In this document: positions 1 to 5,607 of the stretch, in pieces
Numbering within the stretch: the first letter of the stretch is position 1
How the letters are laid out: every line of letters starts with the position of its first letter
Origin: Nocardioidaceae bacterium
GTDB taxonomy: Bacteria; Actinomycetota; Actinomycetes; Propionibacteriales; Nocardioidaceae
Assembly (NCBI GenBank): GCA_013693815.1
Contig: CP059259.1
Location: forward strand, 994,669-1,000,568
Direction: 5' to 3'
Length of the DNA: 5,900 bases
Translations under genes and position numbers: made by a program
Notes under the pieces: model-generated
What the model was told of the DNA's origin: nothing
The model's database searches: none
Seen by the model: the letters and a program-made list of their open reading frames with translations, nothing else

Positions 1-2214
1 CCTGGCCAAGGGCAGACGCCGCCGACTGCACCTCCGACGGCGACGTTCGAGTCAACCTTGGATGGCCGCACCGCGTCGTTCGACGCCTCGAGCTCCTTCG
101 ACGAAGACGGCTCCATCGTCTCCTACGTGTGGGACTTCGGTGACGGCACCAGCGGTACGGGTGTTCAGGTTCAGCACACCTATGCGCCAGGCACCTACAC
201 CGCCAAGCTGACCGTGACCGACAACGACGGAGCAACGGGCGTCTACTCGCGCAGCATCACGGTCATCGCCTTCGCGCCGACGGCAGCCTTTGAGTCGTCG
301 CAGGATGGCCGCACGTTGTCGTTCGATGCGTCGGGTTCGGCTGATGCTGATGGGTCGATCGTGTCTTATGTGTGGGACTTTGGTGATGGCACCAGTGGTT
401 CGGGTGTCGAGGCTGAGCACACCTATGCTCCGGGGACGTACACGGTGAAGTTGACCGTGACCGACAACGAGGGCCTGATCGGTGAGACCACGCGTGACGT
501 GACGGTGGTGAACCTTGCTCCGGTCGCGGCCTTCGATGCCACGGTTGATCGTCGGGATGTGTCCTTCGATGCGTCTGGTTCCTCGGATCCGGATGGCACT
601 GTTGCCAGCTACGACTGGGACTTTGGTGATGGCACTAGTGGTTCGGGTGTCGAGGCTGAGCACACCTACGCTCCGGGGACGTACACGGTGAAGTTGACCG
701 TGACCGACAACGAGGGCCGCACTGGTGAGACCAGCCAGCAGGTCACCGTCCTTGCGCCTCAGGCGCCGAACGCGGACTTCGATGCCACGGTCAACGGACG
801 CGACGTCAGCTTCGACGCTTCCGACTCCGCAGATGACGGCTCGATCGTGTCTTATGTGTGGGACTTTGGTGATGGCACCAGTGGTTCGGGTGTCGAGGCT
901 GAGCACACCTATGCTCCGGGGACGTACACGGTGAAGTTGACCGTGACCGACAACGAGGGCCTGATCGGTGAGACCACGCGTGACGTGACGGTGGTGAACC
1001 TTGCTCCGGTCGCGGCCTTCGATGCCACGGTTGATCGTCGGGATGTGTCCTTCGATGCGTCTGGTTCCTCGGATCCGGATGGCACTGTTGCCAGCTACGA
1101 CTGGGACTTTGGTGATGGCACTAGTGGTTCGGGTGTCGAGGCTGAGCACACCTACGCTCCGGGGACGTACACGGTGAAGTTGACCGTGACCGACAACGAG
1201 GGCCGCACTGGTGAGACCAGCCAGCAGGTCACCGTCGTCAACGCTGCACCCAAGGCGGAATTCGACAGTTCGGTCGACGGACTGACTGCCTCGTTCGATG
1301 CCTCTGCCTCCTCGGATGCTGATGGCACCGTGGCCAGCTACGCCTGGGACTTCGGCGACGGGGCCACGGCCTCGGGAGTCGAGGCCGAGGTCGAGCACGA
1401 CTACGCCGAGGGCGGCGTCTACCCGGTGAAACTGACGGTGACCGACAACGACGGTCGCACCGACGAGATCACCCAGAACGTATCCGTCGGCTCGCTCGAG
1501 CCGGTGACGGAGACGGTGATTGGTGATGCTGATTCGTGGCGTTGGCGCTATGAGCAGGATGCTCCGCCTTCGAATTGGAACGCGCGGACGTTTGACTCCT
1601 CGGGTTGGAGTCTGGGTGGCGCGGTGTTGGGTTGGGGTCATGCCAGTGTGGTGACCAACATCTCGACTGCGTTCCCGAACACGGCGGATCGGCCGCGGGC
1701 TGCGTACTTCACCAAGTCGTTTGAGGTGTCGGACGCGAGCAAGGTGACCCAGTTGGTGTTGGACACGGTGGCTGATGACGGTGCTGTGGTCTATGTGAAT
1801 GGCACAGAGGTGGCGCGGCAGAACATGCCGGCTGGTGCGATTACGCATATGACGTTTGCTCCGTCGGCGCGTCGGGCGGCGGTTGCGGAGGCTCAGGGCT
1901 TCGTGATCGATGTTCCGGTCGGGTTGTTGGTCAACGGGACGAACGTGGTCGCTGTGGAGTCGCATGTGAACTACCGGGCTACTCCGGATCTGACGTTCCA
2001 CCTGAACGCCGAACTCACCAGGGTTCCCGCATCGAGCGCGCCCGTACCCGAATCGGGTTCACTGCCGACGGACTCAGCGTCAACTTCGACGCATCGTCCT
2101 CAAGCGGAGGGAACACGCCCATCACCGGCTATACGTGGAACTTCGGCGACGGGGCCACGGCCTCGGGAGTCGCGCCGCAGCACACCTACGATGAGGCCGG
2201 CACCTACCCGGTGA
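1..2214 (+). CDS. Large secreted PKD-repeat / jelly-roll protein, 5'-partial, frame broken near its 3' end
   Basis: The frame is open from base 1 with no start in the window, so this is the C-terminal part of a longer protein. Six PKD (Ig-like beta-sandwich) domains follow each other at about 28-273, 274-513, 514-756, 757-999, 1000-1242 and 1243-1497. Each has the hallmark WDFGDG motif (Trp codons at 130, 373, 616, 859, 1102, 1345), an HTYAPGTY-type strand (HDYAEGGVY in the sixth) and a KLTVTDN strand. A domain of about 174 residues at 1498-2019 follows. Its features (DDGAVVYVNGTEVAR, a LLVNGTNVVAVE strand, NYRATPDL) resemble galactose-binding-like jelly-roll domains of secreted actinobacterial proteins. 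PKD domains are known as extracellular spacers or binding modules, so a surface or secreted role is inferred; any catalytic part would lie upstream. After about 2047 this frame yields a Ser/Pro/Arg-rich tail ending at TGA 2212-2214, while PKD homology continues one frame over. The tail is therefore probably an artefact of a frameshift. Confidence 0.85.
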   Translation, partial: PGQGQTPPTAPPTATFESTLDGRTASFDASSSFDEDGSIVSYVWDFGDGTSGTGVQVQHTYAPGTYTAKLTVTDNDGATGVYSRSITVIAFAPTAAFESSQDGRTLSFDASGSADADGSIVSYVWDFGDGTSGSGVEAEHTYAPGTYTVKLTVTDNEGLIGETTRDVTVVNLAPVAAFDATVDRRDVSFDASGSSDPDGTVASYDWDFGDGTSGSGVEAEHTYAPGTYTVKLTVTDNEGRTGETSQQVTVLAPQAPNADFDATVNGRDVSFDASDSADDGSIVSYVWDFGDGTSGSGVEAEHTYAPGTYTVKLTVTDNEGLIGETTRDVTVVNLAPVAAFDATVDRRDVSFDASGSSDPDGTVASYDWDFGDGTSGSGVEAEHTYAPGTYTVKLTVTDNEGRTGETSQQVTVVNAAPKAEFDSSVDGLTASFDASASSDADGTVASYAWDFGDGATASGVEAEVEHDYAEGGVYPVKLTVTDNDGRTDEITQNVSVGSLEPVTETVIGDADSWRWRYEQDAPPSNWNARTFDSSGWSLGGAVLGWGHASVVTNISTAFPNTADRPRAAYFTKSFEVSDASKVTQLVLDTVADDGAVVYVNGTEVARQNMPAGAITHMTFAPSARRAAVAEAQGFVIDVPVGLLVNGTNVVAVESHVNYRATPDLTFHLNAELTRVPASSAPVPESGSLPTDSASTSTHRPQAEGTRPSPAIRGTSATGPRPRESRRSTPTMRPAPTR
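355..750 (+). repeat. 396-bp direct repeat, copy 1 (parts of PKD2 and PKD3)
   Basis: By eye this block is identical, base for base, to 841-1236 (offset 486 bp = 162 codons). The identity stops at both ends: 354 G versus 840 C, and 751 C versus 1237 G. It is in frame, so loss or gain of a unit removes or adds two PKD domains. Confidence 0.93.
841..1236 (+). repeat. 396-bp direct repeat, copy 2 (parts of PKD4 and PKD5)
   Basis: Second copy of the block at 355-750. The identity includes synonymous third positions, which points to recent duplication or gene conversion rather than protein-level constraint. The flanking start of PKD4 (757-840) differs from PKD2 and is one residue shorter. Confidence 0.93.
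1498..2019 (+). repeat. 522-bp near-identical repeat, copy 1 (jelly-roll domain 1)
   Basis: Matches 2286-2807 at an offset of 788 bp. I see four base differences, at 1574, 1575, 1729 and 2013, all changing the amino acid and none silent. The repeat coincides with the whole domain. A separate 31-bp exact match (1351-1381 and 2142-2172) lies in the preceding PKD domains, so the duplicated unit may have been PKD plus jelly-roll. Confidence 0.92.
2047..2060 (+). other. Apparent -1 frameshift site in the PKD gene
   Basis: The upstream frame reads APVPESGSLPTD, losing PKD similarity, while the downstream frame reads RIGFTADGLSVNFDAS. Adding one C to the CCC at 2047-2049 gives APVPRIGFTADGLSVNFDAS. 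This aligns without gaps, residue for residue, with the start of PKD6 (APKAEFDSSVDGLTASFDAS). An extra base elsewhere between about 2040 and 2060 gives the same length, but the C run gives the best match, with Ile in the place of the core Phe. Confidence 0.7.
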
Positions 2215-2819
2215 CCCTCGAGGTCACCAACGGGGCCGGGCGAACAGCAGAACTCACCCAGACGGTGACCGTCGCCGAGAGCACGGAGCCGGTGACGGAG
2301 ACGGTGATTGGTGATGCTGATTCGTGGCGTTGGCGCTATGAGCAGGATGCTCCGCCTTCGAGGTGGAACGCGCGGACGTTTGACTCCTCGGGTTGGAGTC
2401 TGGGTGGCGCGGTGTTGGGTTGGGGTCATGCCAGTGTGGTGACCAACATCTCGACTGCGTTCCCGAACACGGCGGATCGGCCGCGGGCTGCGTACTTCAC
2501 CAAGTCGTTTGAGGTGGCGGACGCGAGCAAGGTGACCCAGTTGGTGTTGGACACGGTGGCTGATGACGGTGCTGTGGTCTATGTGAATGGCACAGAGGTG
2601 GCGCGGCAGAACATGCCGGCTGGTGCGATTACGCATATGACGTTTGCTCCGTCGGCGCGTCGGGCGGCGGTTGCGGAGGCTCAGGGCTTCGTGATCGATG
2701 TTCCGGTCGGGTTGTTGGTCAACGGGACGAACGTGGTCGCTGTGGAGTCGCATGTGAACTACCGGGCTACTCCGGATCTGACGTTCCACCTGAACGCCGA
2801 CCTCACCCGCACCCCGTAA
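2049..2819 (+). CDS. Continuation of the same PKD / jelly-roll protein in the shifted frame (C-terminus)
   Basis: In this frame a seventh PKD domain (about 2050-2285) is complete, with FTADGLSVNFDAS, WNFGDG (Trp codon 2136), HTYDEAGTY and a VTLEVTN strand. A second jelly-roll domain follows (2286-2807), differing from the first by only a few residues (Asn to Arg, Ser to Ala, Glu to Asp). The protein ends LTRTP at TAA 2817-2819. No LPXTG sorting signal or C-terminal membrane segment is visible, so the product is probably secreted or held non-covalently. The first in-frame GTG (2211) lies in the middle of the PKD fold with no convincing ribosome binding site, so a separate gene starting there is unlikely. 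I read this as the true 3' end of the upstream gene, split by a one-base shift. If the shift is real, the cell makes a protein lacking PKD7 and jelly-roll 2. Confidence 0.8.
   Translation, partial: RIGFTADGLSVNFDASSSSGGNTPITGYTWNFGDGATASGVAPQHTYDEAGTYPVTLEVTNGAGRTAELTQTVTVAESTEPVTETVIGDADSWRWRYEQDAPPSRWNARTFDSSGWSLGGAVLGWGHASVVTNISTAFPNTADRPRAAYFTKSFEVADASKVTQLVLDTVADDGAVVYVNGTEVARQNMPAGAITHMTFAPSARRAAVAEAQGFVIDVPVGLLVNGTNVVAVESHVNYRATPDLTFHLNADLTRTP
2286..2807 (+). repeat. 522-bp near-identical repeat, copy 2 (jelly-roll domain 2)
   Basis: Second copy of 1498-2019. Because the offset of 788 bp is not a multiple of three, the two copies sit in different frames in the sequence as given. This is independent support for one missing base between them, since 789 would restore the frame. 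Confidence 0.92.
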
Positions 2820-2860
2820 AGGTCACGGTCGACCTGGAACGCAAGGTAGATCAACAGTAA

Positions 2861-2907
2861 GCAAAGGACCCGCGACCGACTGTCTCAGTCAGTCGCGGGT
2901 CCCTTGC
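2861..2907. terminator. Bidirectional intrinsic terminator between convergent genes
   Basis: The arms 2861-2882 and 2886-2907 form a 22-bp stem with two A-C mismatches around a 3-nt loop (TCT). The core is the GC-rich GGACCCGCGA paired with TCGCGGGTCC. It lies 41 bases after the plus-strand stop (2819) and 36 bases after the minus-strand stop (2944). Only short T-rich stretches follow on either strand (GTTTGTGTG on plus, TTACTGTTG on minus), which is common for actinobacterial terminators. Confidence 0.85.
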
Positions 2908-2943
2908 GTTTGTGTGCTAGAGGTGTGTCTGTAACTTTTGTCC

Positions 2944-4343
2944 TCAGACCGCCTTCAGCGATGAGCTGAACGCAGCTACCGCGGCTTTGTAGCTACCCGT
3001 TGTGACGAGGTAGTTGCCGTCCTTGGGACGGTTGAAGAAGACGCCCCAAGCGATCCCGAGCCGGGCGAACTCACTGCGAGCCCCAGTAAAGAACTTGGCC
3101 AGGGCGGCATCACCATTGCTCACTGGCATCCCGAACTCAGCCAGAGCGATCGGCTGGCCCTGATACCAGGACTGTGCTCGAATCCAAGCCAGGTCGGACT
3201 TGGTGATCGAATCGAACGTTTCGCCGGCAGAGTTGGCGTAGGGATCGAACGCAATCACGTCCGGCAAGGTCGTGAACTGCTTGCCTACCGTGCCCTCGAA
3301 CTCCCGGTCGTAACCGACCATCCAGTAGGTGGTGTGAATGTTCGGATGGGCCTTCTTCGCTCGCTGCAGGAAGACATTGAGCGCCTTGCCGTAGACCTCT
3401 GGCTTGGCCGACTCACCGGTGATCAAGCCTTGGCGGGCCTTGGCTTTCATCTCGTGATCGATGGTCGCGTACACCGGTACCGACGGGCTCACCTGTGCCA
3501 GCTGCTTCAGGCTGGCGATGTACTCGTCCATCCAGGCGATCGCGTCGGCATCGCCGCGGGCGATCTGGGCGAGCAGTTGGGTGCCCTTCGTCGTCATCGT
3601 GAGGTTCGGGCTGGTGCCGCGCTTGATCCGCTCGGTCTCGTACTTGACGTTGACTTTCTGGTTCGACTGGTAGTAGGTCGAGGCGACGTCGGGGTAAGCG
3701 CCGAAGTCGGCGAAGGTCTTCTCGTCCGGTTTCTCGTTGGGGGAGCCGTTGTAGACACCCAACCCGGGAAGCGGCTTGGTGGAGGGGACCACGATCGTGG
3801 GTGTGGGCTTCACGGTCGGGCTCGGCTCAGCCGTCGCGGACGGTGTCGGAGACGGGGTGGGGCTGGGTGAGGGCGTCGGCGTTGCCGAGGGCGTCGGAGA
3901 CGGGGTTGGTGAAGGGGTGGGTGACGCCGACGGCTCTGGAGTCTTGTCCGACTTCGGAACAGATGGGGTGATGGTAGGCCACCAGTTCGGCCACGACGAC
4001 GGCAGCCGAGGCGGACGCCACCGCAATGGCGACAGCTCCTGCATCGAGGCGACGTAGTAGCCGCTCCCAGTGGAACTGGGAGTGAGGTGTGAGCTGTAGC
4101 CCGCGATAGAAGATTCGCCGGAGCCCTTCTCCTTGGCGCGAGAAGAGTTCACCTGGGTCGAGGACTTCGCGTTGGCGCGACTGTCCTTGCCGCTTCCGGC
4201 GTCGCCCTGGGACTCCTTGGCGACGGCGATCCCGGTCATCGTGAGCACCCCGGCCGCGACCAGGCTGGTGGTGATGGTGGGCTTGAAGAACCTATTGGGG
4301 GTTTTGGAGCGCGATGCTTCGCTCCCATGGTGTGTTCGCTCAT
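2944..4343 (-). CDS. Secreted GH26-like glycoside hydrolase with Pro/Ser/Thr linker (apparent N-terminal frameshift)
   Basis: The catalytic domain (3767-2947) starts at [11 protein letters not shown] and has two carboxylates matching the GH26 pattern. One is Glu in IDHEMK (codon 3453-3451, the likely acid/base); the other is Glu in ALAEFGMP (codon 3138-3136, the likely nucleophile). GH26 enzymes cleave beta-mannans or related beta-glucans. The aromatic residues that usually follow HEM in true mannanases are absent, so substrate and activity are uncertain. N-terminal to it are a hydrophobic signal or anchor segment ([18 protein letters not shown]), a basic Ser/Lys region, a Trp/Pro-rich stretch and a PT/PS linker. 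I chose ATG 4343-4341 because GGGAGG lies 9 nt upstream and it reads [16 protein letters not shown]. That frame joins [13 protein letters not shown] only if one base is added at 4297-4305. The uninterrupted frame instead runs to a TTG at 4455 with an unconvincing N-terminus. Corrected length is about 466 residues. Confidence 0.75.
3790..3942 (-). repeat. Low-complexity Pro/Ser/Thr linker-coding repeat
   Basis: This stretch encodes about 51 residues made mostly of PSPT, PTPS and TPSP units ([15 protein letters not shown] and onward), with Ala, Glu, Val and Lys near the ends. It joins the membrane-proximal part to the catalytic domain. Such linkers are typical of secreted multidomain hydrolases and are often glycosylated in actinobacteria; glycosylation here is inference. 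Confidence 0.85.
4297..4305 (-). other. Apparent -1 frameshift site in the GH26-like gene
   Basis: On the coding strand this is AAAA followed by CCCCC. The ATG 4343 frame reads [13 protein letters not shown] and leaves the signal-peptide frame. One more C gives [18 protein letters not shown], joining a basic actinobacterial-type N-terminus to the hydrophobic segment. Translational slippage of AAA (AAA re-pairs after a -1 slip on AAAA) would also join the frames, but no classical X XXY YYZ heptamer is in phase. Confidence 0.6.
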
Positions 4344-4352
4344 TGCGGGCGT

Positions 4353-4358
4353 CCTCCC
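4353..4358 (-). promoter_or_regulatory. Ribosome binding site deciding the GH26-like start
   Basis: GGGAGG on the minus strand, 9 nt before ATG 4343. It is the best Shine-Dalgarno match in the region and is the reason for preferring this start over the in-frame TTG at 4455. Confidence 0.7.
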
Positions 4359-4383
4359 GACGTCCAAAATGTTTGGTAGCCGC

Positions 4384-4411
4384 CCGCCGTGTAGAAACCC
4401 CAACACGACGG
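4384..4411 (-). promoter_or_regulatory. Hairpin in the 5' leader of the GH26-like gene
   Basis: On the minus strand CCGTCGTG (4411-4404) pairs fully with CACGGCGG (4391-4384), with one G-U pair and a 12-nt loop TTGGGGTTTCTA. A smaller stem, GGAC/GTCC, lies directly upstream. It falls between the promoter candidate and the ribosome binding site. It matches no riboswitch class I can name, and a regulatory role is only possible. Confidence 0.3.
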
Positions 4412-4453
4412 ACCCTAGTCCTGACTTTGTCCCCGGGATGAAGTTGTCGTAGC

Positions 4454-4482
4454 AATCTAACGGGTTGCCGTGAGCACTTTAA
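4454..4482 (-). promoter_or_regulatory. Candidate promoter of the GH26-like gene
   Basis: The -10 candidate is TAGATT (4459-4454, fits TANNNT) and the -35 candidate is TTAAAG (4482-4477, three of six bases of TTGACA), with a 17-bp spacer. It would start RNA near 4447 and leave a leader of about 104 nt. The same TAGATT hexamer lies before the neighbouring lipoprotein gene. Confidence 0.3.
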
Positions 4483-4687
4483 CCAGATCTTGGGTTTCTT
4501 TGCTTTGCGGACCCCGTCAGGCGGGCAAAACCTGCCGGCATGAGAGAACTCTCACGCCAAGGGCCATCTACCGCGCCAGACCAGTGGCTCGCCAAACCTC
4601 GCTAATCCCTCGTCGGGGCACGAGCCGGACAAGTCGTGGTGGATTTCCCCGAGTAAGTGGACCAGACAACTAAGCCTAGCGGGGTTC

Positions 4688-5512
4688 CTAGCTATCGACG
4701 GTGAAGAACGGCCGCAGCACCATCCCGTTGAACTGGTCGGTGGCTGACGCGATGACCGCCCCGTTGCGGGCCAGCTTGCCGCCTACCGAGAGTGGTGTCT
4801 TCGGGTCCGCGATCCTGACATTCCCGATGGTGCCGGTTTTGGAGCGGGCGGTCTTCGGGTCGGGATCCTCCCCGGCGGGAGTCACCTCGATCGTGACCTC
4901 GTCTCCCTGGCGAGCGCATGTGACTCGGTACCAGGTCCCGGGCACCACCTCAGTGTTGCTGCGTACGATCAGGGTCCCGTCGGTGCCGCGGACTGTGCAG
5001 GCCGGGCGGTGCCCGTCGATTTCGAGCTTGAACATCGCGGGATCGCTGGAAAGCCCGCGTTGGAGTAGGTTGTCGCCGTTGTCGACGTTTTGTGGGACCT
5101 TGCTGGTCGAGATCGGGTCGAGGGTGAACTCCGCTCCGAAGCTGAAGTCGCTAGCTGCAGGGGTTAACGCATCCTGCTCACCGGCATTGGTCACCGCGAT
5201 GACCGCGCGAGGGTAGTCGTCGGCGGAACTGAACGCTGGGAAACGGATCGCCTGGTCGTCGCCCGATTGCGGGCCGGGAACGGCTTCGATGGCTCCGCCG
5301 GAGAGAGTGGCGATAGCGATCTCGACATCGGCTAGGCCGCGCTGGTGCAACTGCCCGCGCTGGTCGATCTCGAGCAGCACCTGCGGGCTGTCGGTCGTGC
5401 TGTCGGAAGACACGGGTTGCTCGACTGGGTCGGCTGTCTTGGACGGTGAACACGCCGAGAGCCACGCCAGCGAGATTGACACACATGCGGCGGCCACACA
5501 ACGTCGTCCCAC
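4688..5512 (-). CDS. Lipoprotein with concanavalin A / LamG-like domain
   Basis: The 274-residue product begins MGRRCVAAACVSISLAWLSAC. It has a basic n-region, a hydrophobic core and the lipobox LSAC with Cys21 as the lipid-modified residue, so the mature protein should sit on the outer face of the membrane. A Ser/Thr/Asp-rich spacer (about residues 22-43) follows. Residues about 85-272 have the pattern of actinobacterial LamG-like jelly-roll proteins: FSFGAEFTL, NLLQRG, MFKLEIDG, a Cys pair (Cys172 in ACTVRG, Cys199 in YRVTCAR) likely forming a disulfide, VTIEVTPAG and a final SVGGKLARNG strand. Such domains bind glycans or proteins; the ligand is unknown and no catalytic motif is seen. The GTG at 5512 is chosen because it keeps the two Arg residues and fits a leaderless transcript. 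The next in-frame GTG (5497) would lose them. The gene runs in the same direction as the GH26-like gene, with a 344-bp gap and separate promoter candidates. Confidence 0.82.
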   Translation of the reverse strand: MGRRCVAAACVSISLAWLSACSPSKTADPVEQPVSSDSTTDSPQVLLEIDQRGQLHQRGLADVEIAIATLSGGAIEAVPGPQSGDDQAIRFPAFSSADDYPRAVIAVTNAGEQDALTPAASDFSFGAEFTLDPISTSKVPQNVDNGDNLLQRGLSSDPAMFKLEIDGHRPACTVRGTDGTLIVRSNTEVVPGTWYRVTCARQGDEVTIEVTPAGEDPDPKTARSKTGTIGNVRIADPKTPLSVGGKLARNGAVIASATDQFNGMVLRPFFTVDS

Positions 5513-5518
5513 CTCCCC

Positions 5519-5524
5519 AATCTA
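5519..5524 (-). promoter_or_regulatory. -10 element for a leaderless lipoprotein mRNA
   Basis: TAGATT (5524-5519) is followed by exactly six bases before the G of GTG at 5512, the normal distance from -10 to the RNA start. Purine-rich GGGGAG abuts the GTG too closely to act as a ribosome binding site. Leaderless GTG/ATG mRNAs are common in Actinomycetota. No good -35 is visible. Confidence 0.4.
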
Positions 5525-5589
5525 CTCGGGCCCTACCGCTGACGCGCTGAGTTTCCCGGACGAGACCCGAGGAGCGTGACTCGTGCCCA

Positions 5590-5595
5590 AGGTGA
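5590..5595 (+). promoter_or_regulatory. Ribosome binding site of cysQ
   Basis: AGGTGA is complementary to the 16S rRNA 3' end (TCACCT) and lies 12 nt before GTG 5608, a slightly long spacing. Confidence 0.4.
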
Positions 5596-5607
5596 GAACC
5601 TAGGCCT

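Larger units (their letters stand above)
4344..4687. other. 344-bp non-coding region with paired hairpins
   Basis: No convincing gene is present. Besides the promoter, leader hairpin and ribosome binding site listed separately, two hairpins abut each other. One is 4520-4536 (GGCGGG/CCTGCC, loop CAAAA). The other is 4537-4558 (GGCATGAGAG/CTCTCACGCC, one mismatch, 2-nt spacer AA), whose core TGAGAGAACTCTCA is a compact dyad that could equally be an operator. They lie 130-168 bases after the lipoprotein stop and upstream of the GH26-like promoter candidate. No T-tract follows, so they do not look like an ordinary terminator. Confidence 0.4.

Noticed and set aside
52..2001. Very long antisense open frame (649 codons) over the PKD gene, with a related one at 2100-2789
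   Set aside because: It is Arg/His/Val-rich with no recognisable domain. It mirrors the GC-rich PKD/jelly-roll coding frame, and the two antisense frames share an N-terminus only because the underlying domain is duplicated.
2047..2061. Programmed -1 ribosomal frameshifting in the PKD gene
   Set aside because: No X XXY YYZ slippery heptamer is in phase between 2040 and 2060, and no clear stimulatory hairpin follows at the right distance. A missing base explains the data more simply.
2211..2214. GTGA overlap of the upstream stop (TGA 2212-2214) and a GTG start at 2211, resembling translational coupling
   Set aside because: The GTG lies in the middle of a PKD domain strand (PVTLEV) and no ribosome binding site is seen. 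The same GTGACC codons recur in the other PKD domains, so the overlap is accidental to the frameshift.
3334..4057. Plus-strand open frames opposite the GH26-like gene, including a Gly/Val-rich repetitive one at 3776-4057
   Set aside because: They are reverse-strand images of the catalytic domain and of the Pro/Ser/Thr linker codons; the Gly-Val-Gly repeat is simply the complement of that linker.
4441..4570. Riboswitch of the c-di-GMP (GEMM-I) or c-di-AMP (ydaO) class, suggested by fragments such as GGGCAAAACC and CGCAAAGC
   Set aside because: The fragments are on different strands or in the wrong order, and the conserved core of neither class can be assembled.
4470..4673. Short plus-strand open frame of 67 codons in the intergenic region
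   Set aside because: Its composition is Arg/Ser/Thr-rich with no domain, no ribosome binding site is evident, and it overlaps the promoter and hairpin region of the minus-strand gene.
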